Assembly: GCF_013391105.1 (NCBI RefSeq)
Contig: NZ_CP058335.1
Span: forward strand, 2,852,001 to 2,916,000
DNA length: 64,000 bases
Direction of reading: 5' to 3'
Source: Natronomonas salina
GTDB taxonomy: Archaea > Halobacteriota > Halobacteria > Halobacteriales > Haloarculaceae
How positions within the stretch are numbered: position 1 is the stretch's first letter; every line of letters begins with the position of its first letter. The notes beneath the pieces were generated by a model, which searched no databases, was not told the DNA's origin, and saw only the letters and a program-made list of their open reading frames with translations. The position numbers and the translations under genes were made by a program. This document shows, one piece after another, positions 25,307 through 33,934 of this stretch.

Positions 25307-26869
25307 TCAGTTCCCGATGGACTGTTCGTTGGTGTTGTTCTGGACGTTGCTGTCGCCGCCGTCGCCTGCGGAGCCGGAACCGCCTTCGACCTCCTGGTCG
25401 TTGAGTGCCTCGACGGGCACGACAGTGTCGTCGCTGTCCTGGTCCTGGCTCTGCGAGTTGGTGTCGTCGCCGCCGGACTGCTCGTTGCTGTTGGACTGGG
25501 TGTTGGTGTCGCCACCGTCGCCGGCGGTGTTGTTCTCGCCGCCGAGTCCGATCGCGGCGCTGTCACCGTTCAGCAGGCTCGCGCGGACGACGTCCGTGTT
25601 GACGTTGGACTGCTGACTCTGCTGGTTGGCGTCGCCGTCACCGCCGCTGGACTGCTCGTTGCTGTTGGACTGGGTGTCCGTGTCGCCACCGTCACCGGAA
25701 GACGTGTCGCTGCTGCCGATGGCGATGTTGCCGGAGTTGCCGTTAGCCGCGGCGGCCTCGACGACGTCGTTGTCGCTGTTGGACTGCTGGCTCTGCTGGT
25801 TGGAGTCGCCGCTGCCGTCGCTGGACTGGCTGTTCGAGTTCTCCTGGTTACCGGTGTCGCCACCGTCGCCCGTGGAGACGTTGTCGCTGAGGACCGTGAC
25901 AGCCAGGGCGTTGCCGTTCAGCAGGTCACCGTTCACGACGTCGTTGTCGCTGTTGGACTGCTGGCTCTGCTGGTTGGAGTCGCCGCTGTTGCCGCTGGAC
26001 TGCTCGTTGCTGTTCTCCTGGTTGCCGGAGTCGCCACCGTCGCCGCCGTTAGAACCGCTGGCGCCGACGCCGACGAGGATCGAGTTACCGTTGATCGCGT
26101 CGAGGTCTGCGGCGTCGTTGTCGCTGTTGGACTGCTGGTTCTGCTGGTTGGAGTCACCGCCCGAGCCGCTCTCGGAGTCGGTGTTCGACTGGTTACCGTC
26201 GATGGTGGGTGACTCGAGGGTCAGGTTCTCGCTACCGAGCGCGACGGTCACGGAGTTCCCGGAGAGGAGGTTCGGGTCGACGGGATCGTCGTCCAGGTTC
26301 TCCTGGGAGTTCGACTGGGTGACGTCGTCGCCACCGTTGTCGCCGTCACCCTTGTCGCCGTCACCGTTGTCACCGGTGCCGTCGTCACCGTCGCCGTTGT
26401 CACCGGTACCGTCGTCACCGTCACCGTCGCCGTTATCGCCGGAGCCGTCGTCGCCGTCACCGGTACCGTCGTCACCGTCGCCGTCGCCGTTATCGCCGGT
26501 GCCGTCGTCACCGTCGTCACCAGTTCCATCATCGCCGGTGCCGTCGTCGCCGTCACCGGTACCGTCGTCACCGTCGCCGTCACCGTCCTTGTCCTTCTCG
26601 CCGTCCTGATCGCCGGTACCGTCGTCGCCGTCACCGGTACCGTCGTCGCTATCGTTGCTGCCGTCGTCGCACTCGCAATCGCCGTCTCCGGCCGTGCCAG
26701 CCGTGGCGGCGGTGCTGGATGCGCCGCCGTCATCTTCGAGCTGTTCGTCGCCCGATTCGTTCGTGTCTTCCGTCAGTGCGATGCCGATTCCTGTCACCGG
26801 GGCTGCCAGCATCCCGATGACCGTGGCCGCTGCAATCGCGAGTACCAGTAGGCCTTGTCGTTGGTTCAT
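25307..26869 (-). CDS. Secreted Asn/Gln/Ser-rich repeat protein (paralogue B)
   Basis: 520 residues from ATG 26869 (MNQRQGLLVLAIAAATVIGM), with a Sec signal peptide ending near residue 28. Residues 61-182 are an extreme low-complexity tract of Gly, Asp, Thr and Asn (DDGTGDGDDGTGD type), possibly a flexible or Ca2+-binding spacer. The shared unit follows (QENLDDDPVDPNLLSGNSVT, NLTLESPTIDGN). Five repeats begin at about 239, 297, 355, 413 and 469 (58-residue period); each contains NQQSQQSNSDND, NGN(S/A), DGGD(S/T) and QxNSNxQ. Only two Cys (65, 67) occur, both in the spacer. Probably an extracellular fibre or matrix protein; function not known. Confidence 0.8.
   Translation of the reverse strand: MNQRQGLLVLAIAAATVIGMLAAPVTGIGIALTEDTNESGDEQLEDDGGASSTAATAGTAGDGDCECDDGSNDSDDGTGDGDDGTGDQDGEKDKDGDGDGDDGTGDGDDGTGDDGTGDDGDDGTGDNGDGDGDDGTGDGDDGSGDNGDGDGDDGTGDNGDGDDGTGDNGDGDKGDGDNGGDDVTQSNSQENLDDDPVDPNLLSGNSVTVALGSENLTLESPTIDGNQSNTDSESGSGGDSNQQNQQSNSDNDAADLDAINGNSILVGVGASGSNGGDGGDSGNQENSNEQSSGNSGDSNQQSQQSNSDNDVVNGDLLNGNALAVTVLSDNVSTGDGGDTGNQENSNSQSSDGSGDSNQQSQQSNSDNDVVEAAAANGNSGNIAIGSSDTSSGDGGDTDTQSNSNEQSSGGDGDANQQSQQSNVNTDVVRASLLNGDSAAIGLGGENNTAGDGGDTNTQSNSNEQSGGDDTNSQSQDQDSDDTVVPVEALNDQEVEGGSGSAGDGGDSNVQNNTNEQSIGN
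26324..26689 (-). repeat. Gly-Asp low-complexity coding tract
   Basis: About 366 bases made of short GTCGTCACC/GCCGTC-type units in many imperfect copies encode residues 61-182 of paralogue B. Tracts like this expand and contract by slippage, so length may vary among strains. Confidence 0.8.
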
Positions 26870-26918
26870 GTGGGAGATAGTCCATTCGATTCTGCGTATA
26901 TCTGACAAAAGTGATTTC

Positions 26919-26935
26919 TCTAGGTTCTCTCGAAA
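26919..26935 (-). promoter_or_regulatory. Shared 17-bp element upstream of paralogue B
   Basis: Identical to 25026-25042 (TCTAGGTTCTCTCGAAA) at nearly the same distance from the start codon. The leader ends of both genes are also alike (GGAxxxTxxCCACATG type). The next gene upstream, the transmembrane regulator, lacks a copy before its own start. Confidence 0.7.
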
Positions 26936-26998
26936 AACTCTCTCGCCCGCCGTCCGATAACGGGCATGGCTACTGTTAGATTACAGCTGCCAGAAGCG

Positions 26999-28846
26999 TC
27001 AGTCGTCGGCGACGCTGCCCTGGAGCGCGGACTTGGTGGCGCGCCGCAGGCGGATGCGGACCGAGCCGCCGTCGCGTTCCCGCGAGACGAGGCCGTCCTC
27101 CTCCAGGCGGTCGAGGTGGTAGGAGACGGTGCTCGGGGCGCAGCCGACGGCGTCGGCCACGGCCGAGAGCGTCGTCGGTTCCCGGCGCTCGATGGCCGAG
27201 AGGACGTCCGACGCCGCGGAGTCGGCCATCGCCGCCGCGAGCTCGGGGTCGTCGTCGTCCATCGACACGGGGTAGAGCCGCTGGCGGCCGCGAAGCTTGC
27301 GGCGCTCGAGGAGCCCCTCGTCGGCCAGGATGCGGCAGTGATACCGGACCGTCTCGACGGTGACGTCGGTCTCCTCCGCCAGTTGCGCGTAGTAGATCCC
27401 CGGCGATTCCTCGACCAGCTCGAAGATCTGCGCCCGCGTATCGTTCTCCAGCGGGTCCGAGCTATCGTGTCGACTGTACCCGAACACCGGCGGGAGGATC
27501 CGGTCGGACAGCCCGCCGACGTGCGAGGCGATCGAGTGCTTGAGCGTCCCCAGCAGTCCCGGCTGCCCCATCGAGGCCAGCATGGCCGTCTGGTTCATCG
27601 CCACTCGACCGCCGCCGAGGTAACCGACGAGCACCAGCAGCGCGGCTCCCTCGCCGGGACCACCTGCGGGCGCTTCCCCGCCGTCGTCGCCCGAGTCGGC
27701 ACCGGCCGTATCGTTTTCGTCGGATCGCTCGTCGTCGCCGTCGTCGCTCGCAGCGAGCGGAATCGAACTGTCGCGCGCGCCCGTCTGGTCCTCGTTGCTG
27801 CCGGTCTTCTTCTCCGCAGCCCCCTCGTTTCCAGTGGCGGTCGATGGCTGTTGGTCGTCGTCTTCGACCGGGGAGCCCGCGATTATGGACACGACTTTCG
27901 AGACGACGACGCTCTCCGACTCCAGCGATGTGACCAGCCGCTCGATCCCGGCGGTGGCGCTACGGTCGCCGTCCCCGTCGACGAACGCCGACAGTTCGTC
28001 GAACCGCTCGGCTTCGAGCGTCCCATCCAGCCCGTCGTCTACGATCCGCTCGAGGCCCGACGACGGACGTGTCTCGGCATCGTCGTCGACGTCGCGATCA
28101 GTCGTCCAATCGTTCATCTCGCCCCTCGTCAGGCCCGTGTCGTTGGTGGCGTTGCCGGTCAGGTCCGCCGTGACGTTCGTCGTCACGTCGCCCACGCCGA
28201 GGACGATGTCGGTCACGTCGTCGAGGAGGAACTCGTCTAGCGTCCCGTTGACGCTGGTCGTCGAGTTTCCTGTCTCGTTACCGGCGTCGGTTCCGTTCTC
28301 CTCCCCGTCCGATGACCCGTTGACCCATCCCTCGCCGGCGTCCGCATCACTGTCGTTGTCGCTCGAGTTCTCGCCGTCGGATTCCGTGTCGCTCTCGTTG
28401 CGACCTTCGGAGTTCCACACCTCCCCGTCGGAGTCCGAACTCTCGTTATCTGATTCGTTCTCGCGCTGCTCGCCCCAGCGATGGTCGTCGTCGGAATCGT
28501 CGCCCCACCCATCGTCGTCCGATTCGTTGTCGCTGTGGCCACCCCATCCGTCCTCGTCGTCCGACTCGTTGTCGTCGCTCTCCCCGTCCCCGTCGTCCGA
28601 ATCAGCTCCGTCTTCGCCAGTCTCCCCGTCGGCCGTTTCGGTTTCGGTCCCCTCGCGCGTATCGCTTCCATCGTCGGAGTCCTGTTGAATCAGCCCGTCC
28701 GTCAGGTTCTCCTGGATTAGTCCGTCCGAGTCGGCTCCGTGGAACGTCGTTCCCGATCCGTCGCCGGCCAGCGCCGGCTGGGCGCCGACCAGCGACACGC
28801 CGAGACAGCAGACGAGGAGGACGGCGAGGAGTTCACGGTGGACCAT
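26999..28846 (-). CDS. Transmembrane one-component regulator with acidic ectodomain and two winged helices
   Basis: 615 residues. A Sec signal peptide (1-27, ALLVCC-type core, AQPALA cut site) is followed by a roughly 350-residue acidic, Asn-rich ectodomain with many Asn-x-Ser/Thr glycosylation sequons. One membrane helix (about 400-420, AALLVLVGYLGGG) leads to a conserved VAMNQTAMLASMGQPGLLGT linker. Two cytoplasmic winged helices follow: about 469-515 (ETVRYHCRILADEGLLERRK) and about 546-600 (APSTVSYHLDRLEEDGLVSR). The membrane-linked wHTH half is a known haloarchaeal type; the long ectodomain is unusual. Being just upstream of both repeat genes, it may sense the surface and control them (inference). 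Confidence 0.85.
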   Translation of the reverse strand: MVHRELLAVLLVCCLGVSLVGAQPALAGDGSGTTFHGADSDGLIQENLTDGLIQQDSDDGSDTREGTETETADGETGEDGADSDDGDGESDDNESDDEDGWGGHSDNESDDDGWGDDSDDDHRWGEQRENESDNESSDSDGEVWNSEGRNESDTESDGENSSDNDSDADAGEGWVNGSSDGEENGTDAGNETGNSTTSVNGTLDEFLLDDVTDIVLGVGDVTTNVTADLTGNATNDTGLTRGEMNDWTTDRDVDDDAETRPSSGLERIVDDGLDGTLEAERFDELSAFVDGDGDRSATAGIERLVTSLESESVVVSKVVSIIAGSPVEDDDQQPSTATGNEGAAEKKTGSNEDQTGARDSSIPLAASDDGDDERSDENDTAGADSGDDGGEAPAGGPGEGAALLVLVGYLGGGRVAMNQTAMLASMGQPGLLGTLKHSIASHVGGLSDRILPPVFGYSRHDSSDPLENDTRAQIFELVEESPGIYYAQLAEETDVTVETVRYHCRILADEGLLERRKLRGRQRLYPVSMDDDDPELAAAMADSAASDVLSAIERREPTTLSAVADAVGCAPSTVSYHLDRLEEDGLVSRERDGGSVRIRLRRATKSALQGSVADD

Positions 28847-28980
28847 AGTCGGCTCTCGTAGAGGCCCACGATTCGGAGGTAATTCGTATTGCGGCGGGTA
28901 ACTGGGTTAGGAGACTTTTAATCGCGCATACCCGCCGGTTCCGGTGGCTTCTACTGTGAGCCACTGTCATCCACGAACGA

Positions 28981-30195
28981 ATGGTCCGGCCGCCGACTCG
29001 GGTCGAGAACGCCGCCCTCCTCTCGCTCGGCGGGCTGGGATACGGAGCGCTGCTGTTCGTCTGGTTCGCGCTGCCCGCGTCGCTCCAGCCCATCATCGAC
29101 GAACTCGGGCTGACGGGGACGCAGGCCGGCATCCTGGCCGGCGCGGTCCCGCTGACGTACATCCCCATCGGCCTGGCCAGCGGCCTGGTCGTCGACCGCC
29201 TCGGCGCGCGGGTCGGCGTCGGCGCGGGCGTCGCGCTCGCGGGCGTCGCACAGGTCGGCCGCGCCTACGCCCCCGGGTTCGCCTCGATGCTCGCGCTCAC
29301 GCTGGTACTGGGCGTCGGCGCGACGGGCATCACATTCGGGATGCCGAAGCTCGCCTCCGAACTGTACCCCTCCGACCGGGTCGGGCGAGCGGCGTCGGTC
29401 TACCTGATCGGTTCCTACGCCGGCAGCGCGAGCGTCTTCGCGACCGGGCGGTCGATCCTCGTGCCGGCGCTTGGCGGCTGGCGGCCCCTCTTCCTCGCGA
29501 GCGGCCTCGGGACGCTCGGGGTCGCCGCCGTCTGGGCCGCCGCCGCGTGGCACGTCCCGCCCGGGAGCCACGAGACGGACGACCAGGGGACCTTCTCGCT
29601 GGCCTCGCTGACCGACGACCTCCGGGCGGTCCTCGGGCACCGCGACCTCCGGCTGCTCGTCCTCCTGGGGACGATGTACCTGTTCGTCCTCCACGGGACC
29701 CAGGGCTGGCTCGTCACGATCCTCGAGCGGCGGGGCGTCGACCCCGGCCTCGCGGGCTCGGTCACCAGCCTGCTCGTCGTCGGCCAGACCGCCGGCGTCC
29801 TGGCGGTCCCGGTCGTCGCCGAGCGGCTCGACCGCAAGCGCGAGTCGCTCGTCGTCTGCGGCGTGCTCTCGAGCCTCGGCGCGGTCGGGCTGCTCGCCGA
29901 GCCCGCGGTGGTCTTGCTGCTAGTCGTCCCCGTCGTGCTCGTCGGGTTCGGGATGGGCGGCCTCTCGCCGCTCATCCGGGCCATCCCGGTCGAACTGGAC
30001 GGGATCGGCCCCGGCCTCACCGGAACGGCGGTGGGGATGATCTTCGCCGTCGGCGAGATCGGCGGCTTCCTCGGGCCGGTCGTCATCGGCGCGCTGCGGG
30101 ACGCCACCGGCTCGTTCACGCCGGGCCTGCTGTTCGTCGCGGTCGGCGCGCTCGTCGCCGCCGGCGCCGGGGCGGCGATGTCGGAACTGGACTGA
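28981..30195 (+). CDS. Major facilitator superfamily transporter
   Basis: 404 residues, 12 membrane helices. The loop between helices 2 and 3 has GLVVDRLGARVGVGAGVALA (the MFS A-motif DRxGxR variant), and the mid-protein loop (HETDDQGTFSLASLTDDLRA) divides the halves. The substrate is not predictable; the family includes cyanate/nitrate and drug exporters. It is divergent from the transmembrane regulator (134 bases), with an AT-rich CTTTTAATC in between. Confidence 0.9.
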   Translation: MVRPPTRVENAALLSLGGLGYGALLFVWFALPASLQPIIDELGLTGTQAGILAGAVPLTYIPIGLASGLVVDRLGARVGVGAGVALAGVAQVGRAYAPGFASMLALTLVLGVGATGITFGMPKLASELYPSDRVGRAASVYLIGSYAGSASVFATGRSILVPALGGWRPLFLASGLGTLGVAAVWAAAAWHVPPGSHETDDQGTFSLASLTDDLRAVLGHRDLRLLVLLGTMYLFVLHGTQGWLVTILERRGVDPGLAGSVTSLLVVGQTAGVLAVPVVAERLDRKRESLVVCGVLSSLGAVGLLAEPAVVLLLVVPVVLVGFGMGGLSPLIRAIPVELDGIGPGLTGTAVGMIFAVGEIGGFLGPVVIGALRDATGSFTPGLLFVAVGALVAAGAGAAMSELD

Positions 30196-30293
30196 CCGAA
30201 CGCCCGAAGCGAAGCCCCTCGCCGACGTGCCTTGTTAAACCCCCTCATAACCGGCGTGCAACGGCTTTTAGGCTGGCGGGCGGCCACCCTGCC

Positions 30294-31094
30294 ATGAGCC
30301 TCTACGAGGCCGAGTACGAGACGATCCGCGTCGAATCGCCGACCGACCACCTCGCCCACGTCGTCCTCAACCGGCCCGACGACCTCAACACGGTCAGCGA
30401 CGGGATGCTCGACGACCTCGACGACCTCGTCGACGACCTCGAGGACGCCGACGTCGACGAGGCCCGCGCGGTCCTGCTCACCGGCGCCGGCGAGAAGGCG
30501 TTCTCGGCGGGCGCGGACCTCGGCGGCGGGGCGATGGACCCCCGCGAGGCCGTCGAGCACTCCCGCCGCGGGAAGACGGTCTTCGGGCGGTTCCGCGAAC
30601 TCGACCTGCCGGTCGTCGCCGGCATCGACGGCTACTGCCTGGGCGGCGGCTTCGAACTCTCGATGTGCGCCGACCTCCGGGTGGCCAGCGACGCCGCGGA
30701 GTTCGGCCTGCCCGAGCACAACCGCGGGCTGCTGCCGGGCTGGGGCGGCACCCAGCGCCTCCAGCAGCTCATCGGGCAGAGCGCCGCCAAGCAGATCGTC
30801 TTCACCGCCGACCGGTTCGACGCCGACCGGATGTACGAGTTCGGCTACCTGACCGAGGTCTACGACGACGAGGCGTTCGACGACCGGGTCGTCGAGTTCG
30901 CCGACGGGATCGCCCGCGGCCCGCCGATCGCCCAGCGGTACACCAAGCGCGCGATGCGGGAGGGCTACGAGAACCTCGACGCCGGCCTCGAACTGGAGTC
31001 CCACGCCTTCGGGTACCTGCTCGGCACCGAGGACCTCATGGAGGGCATCACCGCCTTCATGCAGGACCGGGAGCCGGAGTTCGAAGGGAAGTAG
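30294..31094 (+). CDS. Enoyl-CoA hydratase/isomerase family protein
   Basis: 266 residues. The crotonase fold is shown by GAGEKAFSAGADLGGGAMDP (oxyanion hole), DGYCLGGGFELSMCADLRVA with the GGG motif, and GLPEHNRGLLPGWGGTQRLQ, whose Glu fits a catalytic position of hydratases. GGCTTTTAGG about 28 bases before ATG 30294 gives a leaderless promoter. Separate from the MFS gene by 98 bases. Likely fatty-acid or amino-acid β-oxidation. Confidence 0.93.
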   Translation: MSLYEAEYETIRVESPTDHLAHVVLNRPDDLNTVSDGMLDDLDDLVDDLEDADVDEARAVLLTGAGEKAFSAGADLGGGAMDPREAVEHSRRGKTVFGRFRELDLPVVAGIDGYCLGGGFELSMCADLRVASDAAEFGLPEHNRGLLPGWGGTQRLQQLIGQSAAKQIVFTADRFDADRMYEFGYLTEVYDDEAFDDRVVEFADGIARGPPIAQRYTKRAMREGYENLDAGLELESHAFGYLLGTEDLMEGITAFMQDREPEFEGK

Positions 31095-31130
31095 GGCGAT
31101 TCGGAGTGAGCGAAGCGAACGAGAATCGCC
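31095..31130 (+). terminator. Hairpin directly after the enoyl-CoA hydratase stop
   Basis: GGCGATTC (31095-31102) pairs with GAATCGCC (31123-31130) around a loop with AGTGAGCGAAGCGA. A second small stem, CAGGG/CCCTG, follows at 31149-31168. Both carry the GAGCGAAGCGA unit typical of haloarchaeal intergenic repeats, so they may be repeats rather than true terminators. Confidence 0.5.
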
Positions 31131-31293
31131 GTGATGCCGAACGGCGAACAGGGAGCGAAGCGACCCTGCCCTCGACCATCTTCAGCCGCCGACCGGGGGG
31201 TCGTTGTTCCCGGCATAGCCGGGGGAACGTTGAGGTGGCTGCCTCCGTACCCGCCTGTATGGCAGTCACACGCACGGAGGGGGTGTTCCGACC

Positions 31294-31938
31294 GTGAGCC
31301 ACACGCGGGGCACCTTCGCGGCGCTCGTCGACGCGCTCATTCCCGAGACGCCCGAACTCGAAGCCCGAGGCGAGGAACACGTCCCCGGCGGCCTGCAGGC
31401 TGGGCTGGTCGACGCCGTCGTCACGCGCGTGAACAACTTCCTGGAGACGCGCGGGCTGGCTTCGCAGGTGACCGATGCGGTACCGCTGGCGCCGGCCGTC
31501 GCGACGCTGCTCGACGTCGCCGCCGTCGAGTTGCTCGTCCGCCGCCGCGCAGAATCGGGGCTGCAGTCGCCCGACGAGCAGTTCTCCCGGGGCACGTTCT
31601 CGCGGCTGTCCAGGGAGGACCGCCTCCGGGCGCTCAGACTGCTCGAGGAGGAGGGGGTGATCGCCCGACTGGCGGATCGCTTCGACGCCGCGAGCCTCGG
31701 CGCCGTACAGTTCCTCGCCGGCGCGATGCCCATCCTCGTCGAGTTCGTCTACTACTCGGAGATCTGTGCCGGAGAGGGGGAGCGCGTGGCGGCCGACGGC
31801 CGCCACGACGAGAGGCGGTCGGCTCCGCCGACCGCCCGGTCCCTCGGCTGGCGGCAGGCCGACTACCCCGGCCCGTCGGACGGCTATCCGGTGATGCTCG
31901 GCTACGAGGTCGAGGAATTCGAGGAGAACGACTACTGA
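31294..31938 (+). CDS. Gluconate 2-dehydrogenase subunit 3-like protein
   Basis: 214 residues. FAALVDALIPETPELEARGE at the N-terminus and YYSEICAGEGER, then SLGWRQADYPGPSDGYPVML, near the end match the small subunit that accompanies GMC dehydrogenases. The start is a GTG at 31294 with GGAGGG about 12 bases upstream; there is no in-frame ATG nearby. It lacks an evident Tat signal, unlike bacterial relatives. Its stop is one base before the start of the flavoprotein gene, so the two are co-translated. Confidence 0.85.
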   Translation: MSHTRGTFAALVDALIPETPELEARGEEHVPGGLQAGLVDAVVTRVNNFLETRGLASQVTDAVPLAPAVATLLDVAAVELLVRRRAESGLQSPDEQFSRGTFSRLSREDRLRALRLLEEEGVIARLADRFDAASLGAVQFLAGAMPILVEFVYYSEICAGEGERVAADGRHDERRSAPPTARSLGWRQADYPGPSDGYPVMLGYEVEEFEENDY

Positions 31939-31939
31939 C

Positions 31940-33772
31940 ATGCGCGAACGTACCACCGACGTCGTCGTGGTCGGCGCGGGCGGCGACGGGCCGGCGCTGG
32001 CGTGGCGGCTCGGCCAACTCGGCGTCGACGTGACGGTCCTGGAGGCCGGCCCGTTCTACGGCAACGAGCGGTGGGAGGCGCCGAACGACGCCCCTGGCGG
32101 CGAGTCCACGACGGATCCCTCGGACCTCTCCGGCGAGTTGCTCGACGAGCAGTTCACCTCGCGGGAGGGCGACATGAACGACCCCGTCTCCGGGAAGCTC
32201 CGGTGGGGGCCGGCCGACTCCGACCGGCCGCCCTGGCAGCGCACCGTTCCCCAGCAGGCGCTCATCTCGCAGCTGTCGGGCGTCGGCGGGACGACCCAGC
32301 ACTACTACGCGAACCACCCGCGGGCGTTCGTCCCCTCGATCGACGAGCAGCCGCACTGGCCCATCGACTACGCCGACCTCGTCCCCTACTACCAGCACCT
32401 GGAGGACGCCCACCCCATTGAGCCGGCGCCGACGACGCCGAAGGGCGAGGCGTTCTTCGAGGGCGCTCGTCGTGCGGGCTACGACCTGAACGACGGCTAC
32501 AACGTGACCGACGCTGGCTATCGCCCGTTCCCGAACGCCATCACCCAGCCGGACGAGCGCCTGCGGCGCGACGCCGAGGAGACCGAAGAAGACGAGCCCG
32601 TCGCGCAGGACGGGGGCACGACCGACCCCGACGGGTCCGACCCCGCCACGGGCGGTCGAGTGAACGAGCAGTACCGCTACCCCGACTTCGAGGGCGACAC
32701 GCTCGCGATGCACGAACACCAGGGCGGCCCGCAGCCCCGCGGCGCGCCCGTCCGCGAGCGGGCCAAGCGCGCCTCGAACGTCTCCCTGGTCCCGCGGGCG
32801 CTGGACACCGGCAACGTCGAGATCCGGCCGAACGCCTTCGCGACCGAGGTGCTCACGGAAGGCGGCCCCGGCTCCGTCGAGGCGACCGGCGTCGAGTTCC
32901 GCGACACCTGGGCCGGGACGACCGAGCGCGTCTACGCCGATACCGTCGTGCTGGCGGCGGGCTGCGTCGAGACGCCGCGGCTGTGGCTCAACTCCGGACT
33001 GCCGGACAACGGCTGGGTCGGCCGGGGGCTCACCACCCACTGGTTCGACTTCGTCGCCGGCACCTTCGACCCCGAGACCCTGGAGGACCGCATCGGCCAG
33101 CCGGCCGTCGAGCCCCACCAGGGGCAGGCGGCGGGCTCCCGGCTGGACGTCCCCGGGACCGGCGGCATCGCCGTGAACACGTTCGCGCCCGGCATCACCG
33201 CGATGGCGATGTATGCCGCCGGCCAGGGGGACTTCCACTTCGACCGCGACACGGCCGGCGAGCCGTGGGACTCCGCGGGCCGCCTCGCCGGCCGTGACCT
33301 GAAGGAGCAGATGGCCGACTACCGCCGGACGCTGACGCTCATCTGCCACACCGACGACCGGCCGCGCCAGGAGAACGGCGTCTCGGTCGACCCCGCGACG
33401 GAGGACGAGCACGGCCCCGTCGCGCTCGTCGAGTGGGAACCGCATCCGGAGGACGACGCCCGCCGGGACGAACTGGCGCGTCGCGCGACCGAGGTGCTGC
33501 GGGAGGCCGGCGCCGACCACGTCCACCGCGCCGACGCCGCCCCCATCCTGCTGCACCTGCAGTCCTCGATGGCCATGGGGAAGGTCGTCGACGAGGGCTG
33601 CGAGGCCTACGACGTCGACCGGCTGTTCGTCGCCGACCACTCGGCGCTGGCCAACGGCGTCGGCGGCGCGAACCCGACGCACACCGGGCAGGCGCTGGCG
33701 CTGCGGACGGCCGAGGCGGTCGCCGACCGGTACTTCGGCGGCGTCGACGACCCCATTCCAGAGGGGTCGTAA
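31940..33772 (+). CDS. GMC-family oxidoreductase (gluconate dehydrogenase-like flavoprotein)
   Basis: 610 residues. VVVVGAGGDGPALAWRLGQL, then VTVLEAG, is the FAD-binding Rossmann motif; GVGGTTQHYYANHPRAF and TVVLAAGCVETPRLWLNSGL are GMC signatures; the C-terminus has GVGGANPTHTGQALALRTAE. It probably oxidises a sugar, sugar acid or alcohol and passes electrons to the respiratory chain via the small subunit encoded one base upstream. No Fe-S or haem motif is seen. An acidic insert is present at about residues 210-235. Confidence 0.9.
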   Translation: MRERTTDVVVVGAGGDGPALAWRLGQLGVDVTVLEAGPFYGNERWEAPNDAPGGESTTDPSDLSGELLDEQFTSREGDMNDPVSGKLRWGPADSDRPPWQRTVPQQALISQLSGVGGTTQHYYANHPRAFVPSIDEQPHWPIDYADLVPYYQHLEDAHPIEPAPTTPKGEAFFEGARRAGYDLNDGYNVTDAGYRPFPNAITQPDERLRRDAEETEEDEPVAQDGGTTDPDGSDPATGGRVNEQYRYPDFEGDTLAMHEHQGGPQPRGAPVRERAKRASNVSLVPRALDTGNVEIRPNAFATEVLTEGGPGSVEATGVEFRDTWAGTTERVYADTVVLAAGCVETPRLWLNSGLPDNGWVGRGLTTHWFDFVAGTFDPETLEDRIGQPAVEPHQGQAAGSRLDVPGTGGIAVNTFAPGITAMAMYAAGQGDFHFDRDTAGEPWDSAGRLAGRDLKEQMADYRRTLTLICHTDDRPRQENGVSVDPATEDEHGPVALVEWEPHPEDDARRDELARRATEVLREAGADHVHRADAAPILLHLQSSMAMGKVVDEGCEAYDVDRLFVADHSALANGVGGANPTHTGQALALRTAEAVADRYFGGVDDPIPEGS

Positions 33773-33934
33773 CGGCGACCGCTCGCCCCGGTTTTTGTTA
33801 CCGGTTATCAATGTTCGGTCGGTTACCGCGGCCGAAAATCCTCTGACCTACTACGTCACGGTGTCCCAATCGCTCTGGAAGGAGGAGCCGCCGGTGGACG
33901 AACATACCAGCGGCGTCCCCACGAGCGATCTTCC

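Noticed and set aside
26324-26689. Possible CRISPR-like or tandem-repeat array
   Set aside because: The units are short, vary in length, have no unique spacers and lie in frame within a secreted protein.
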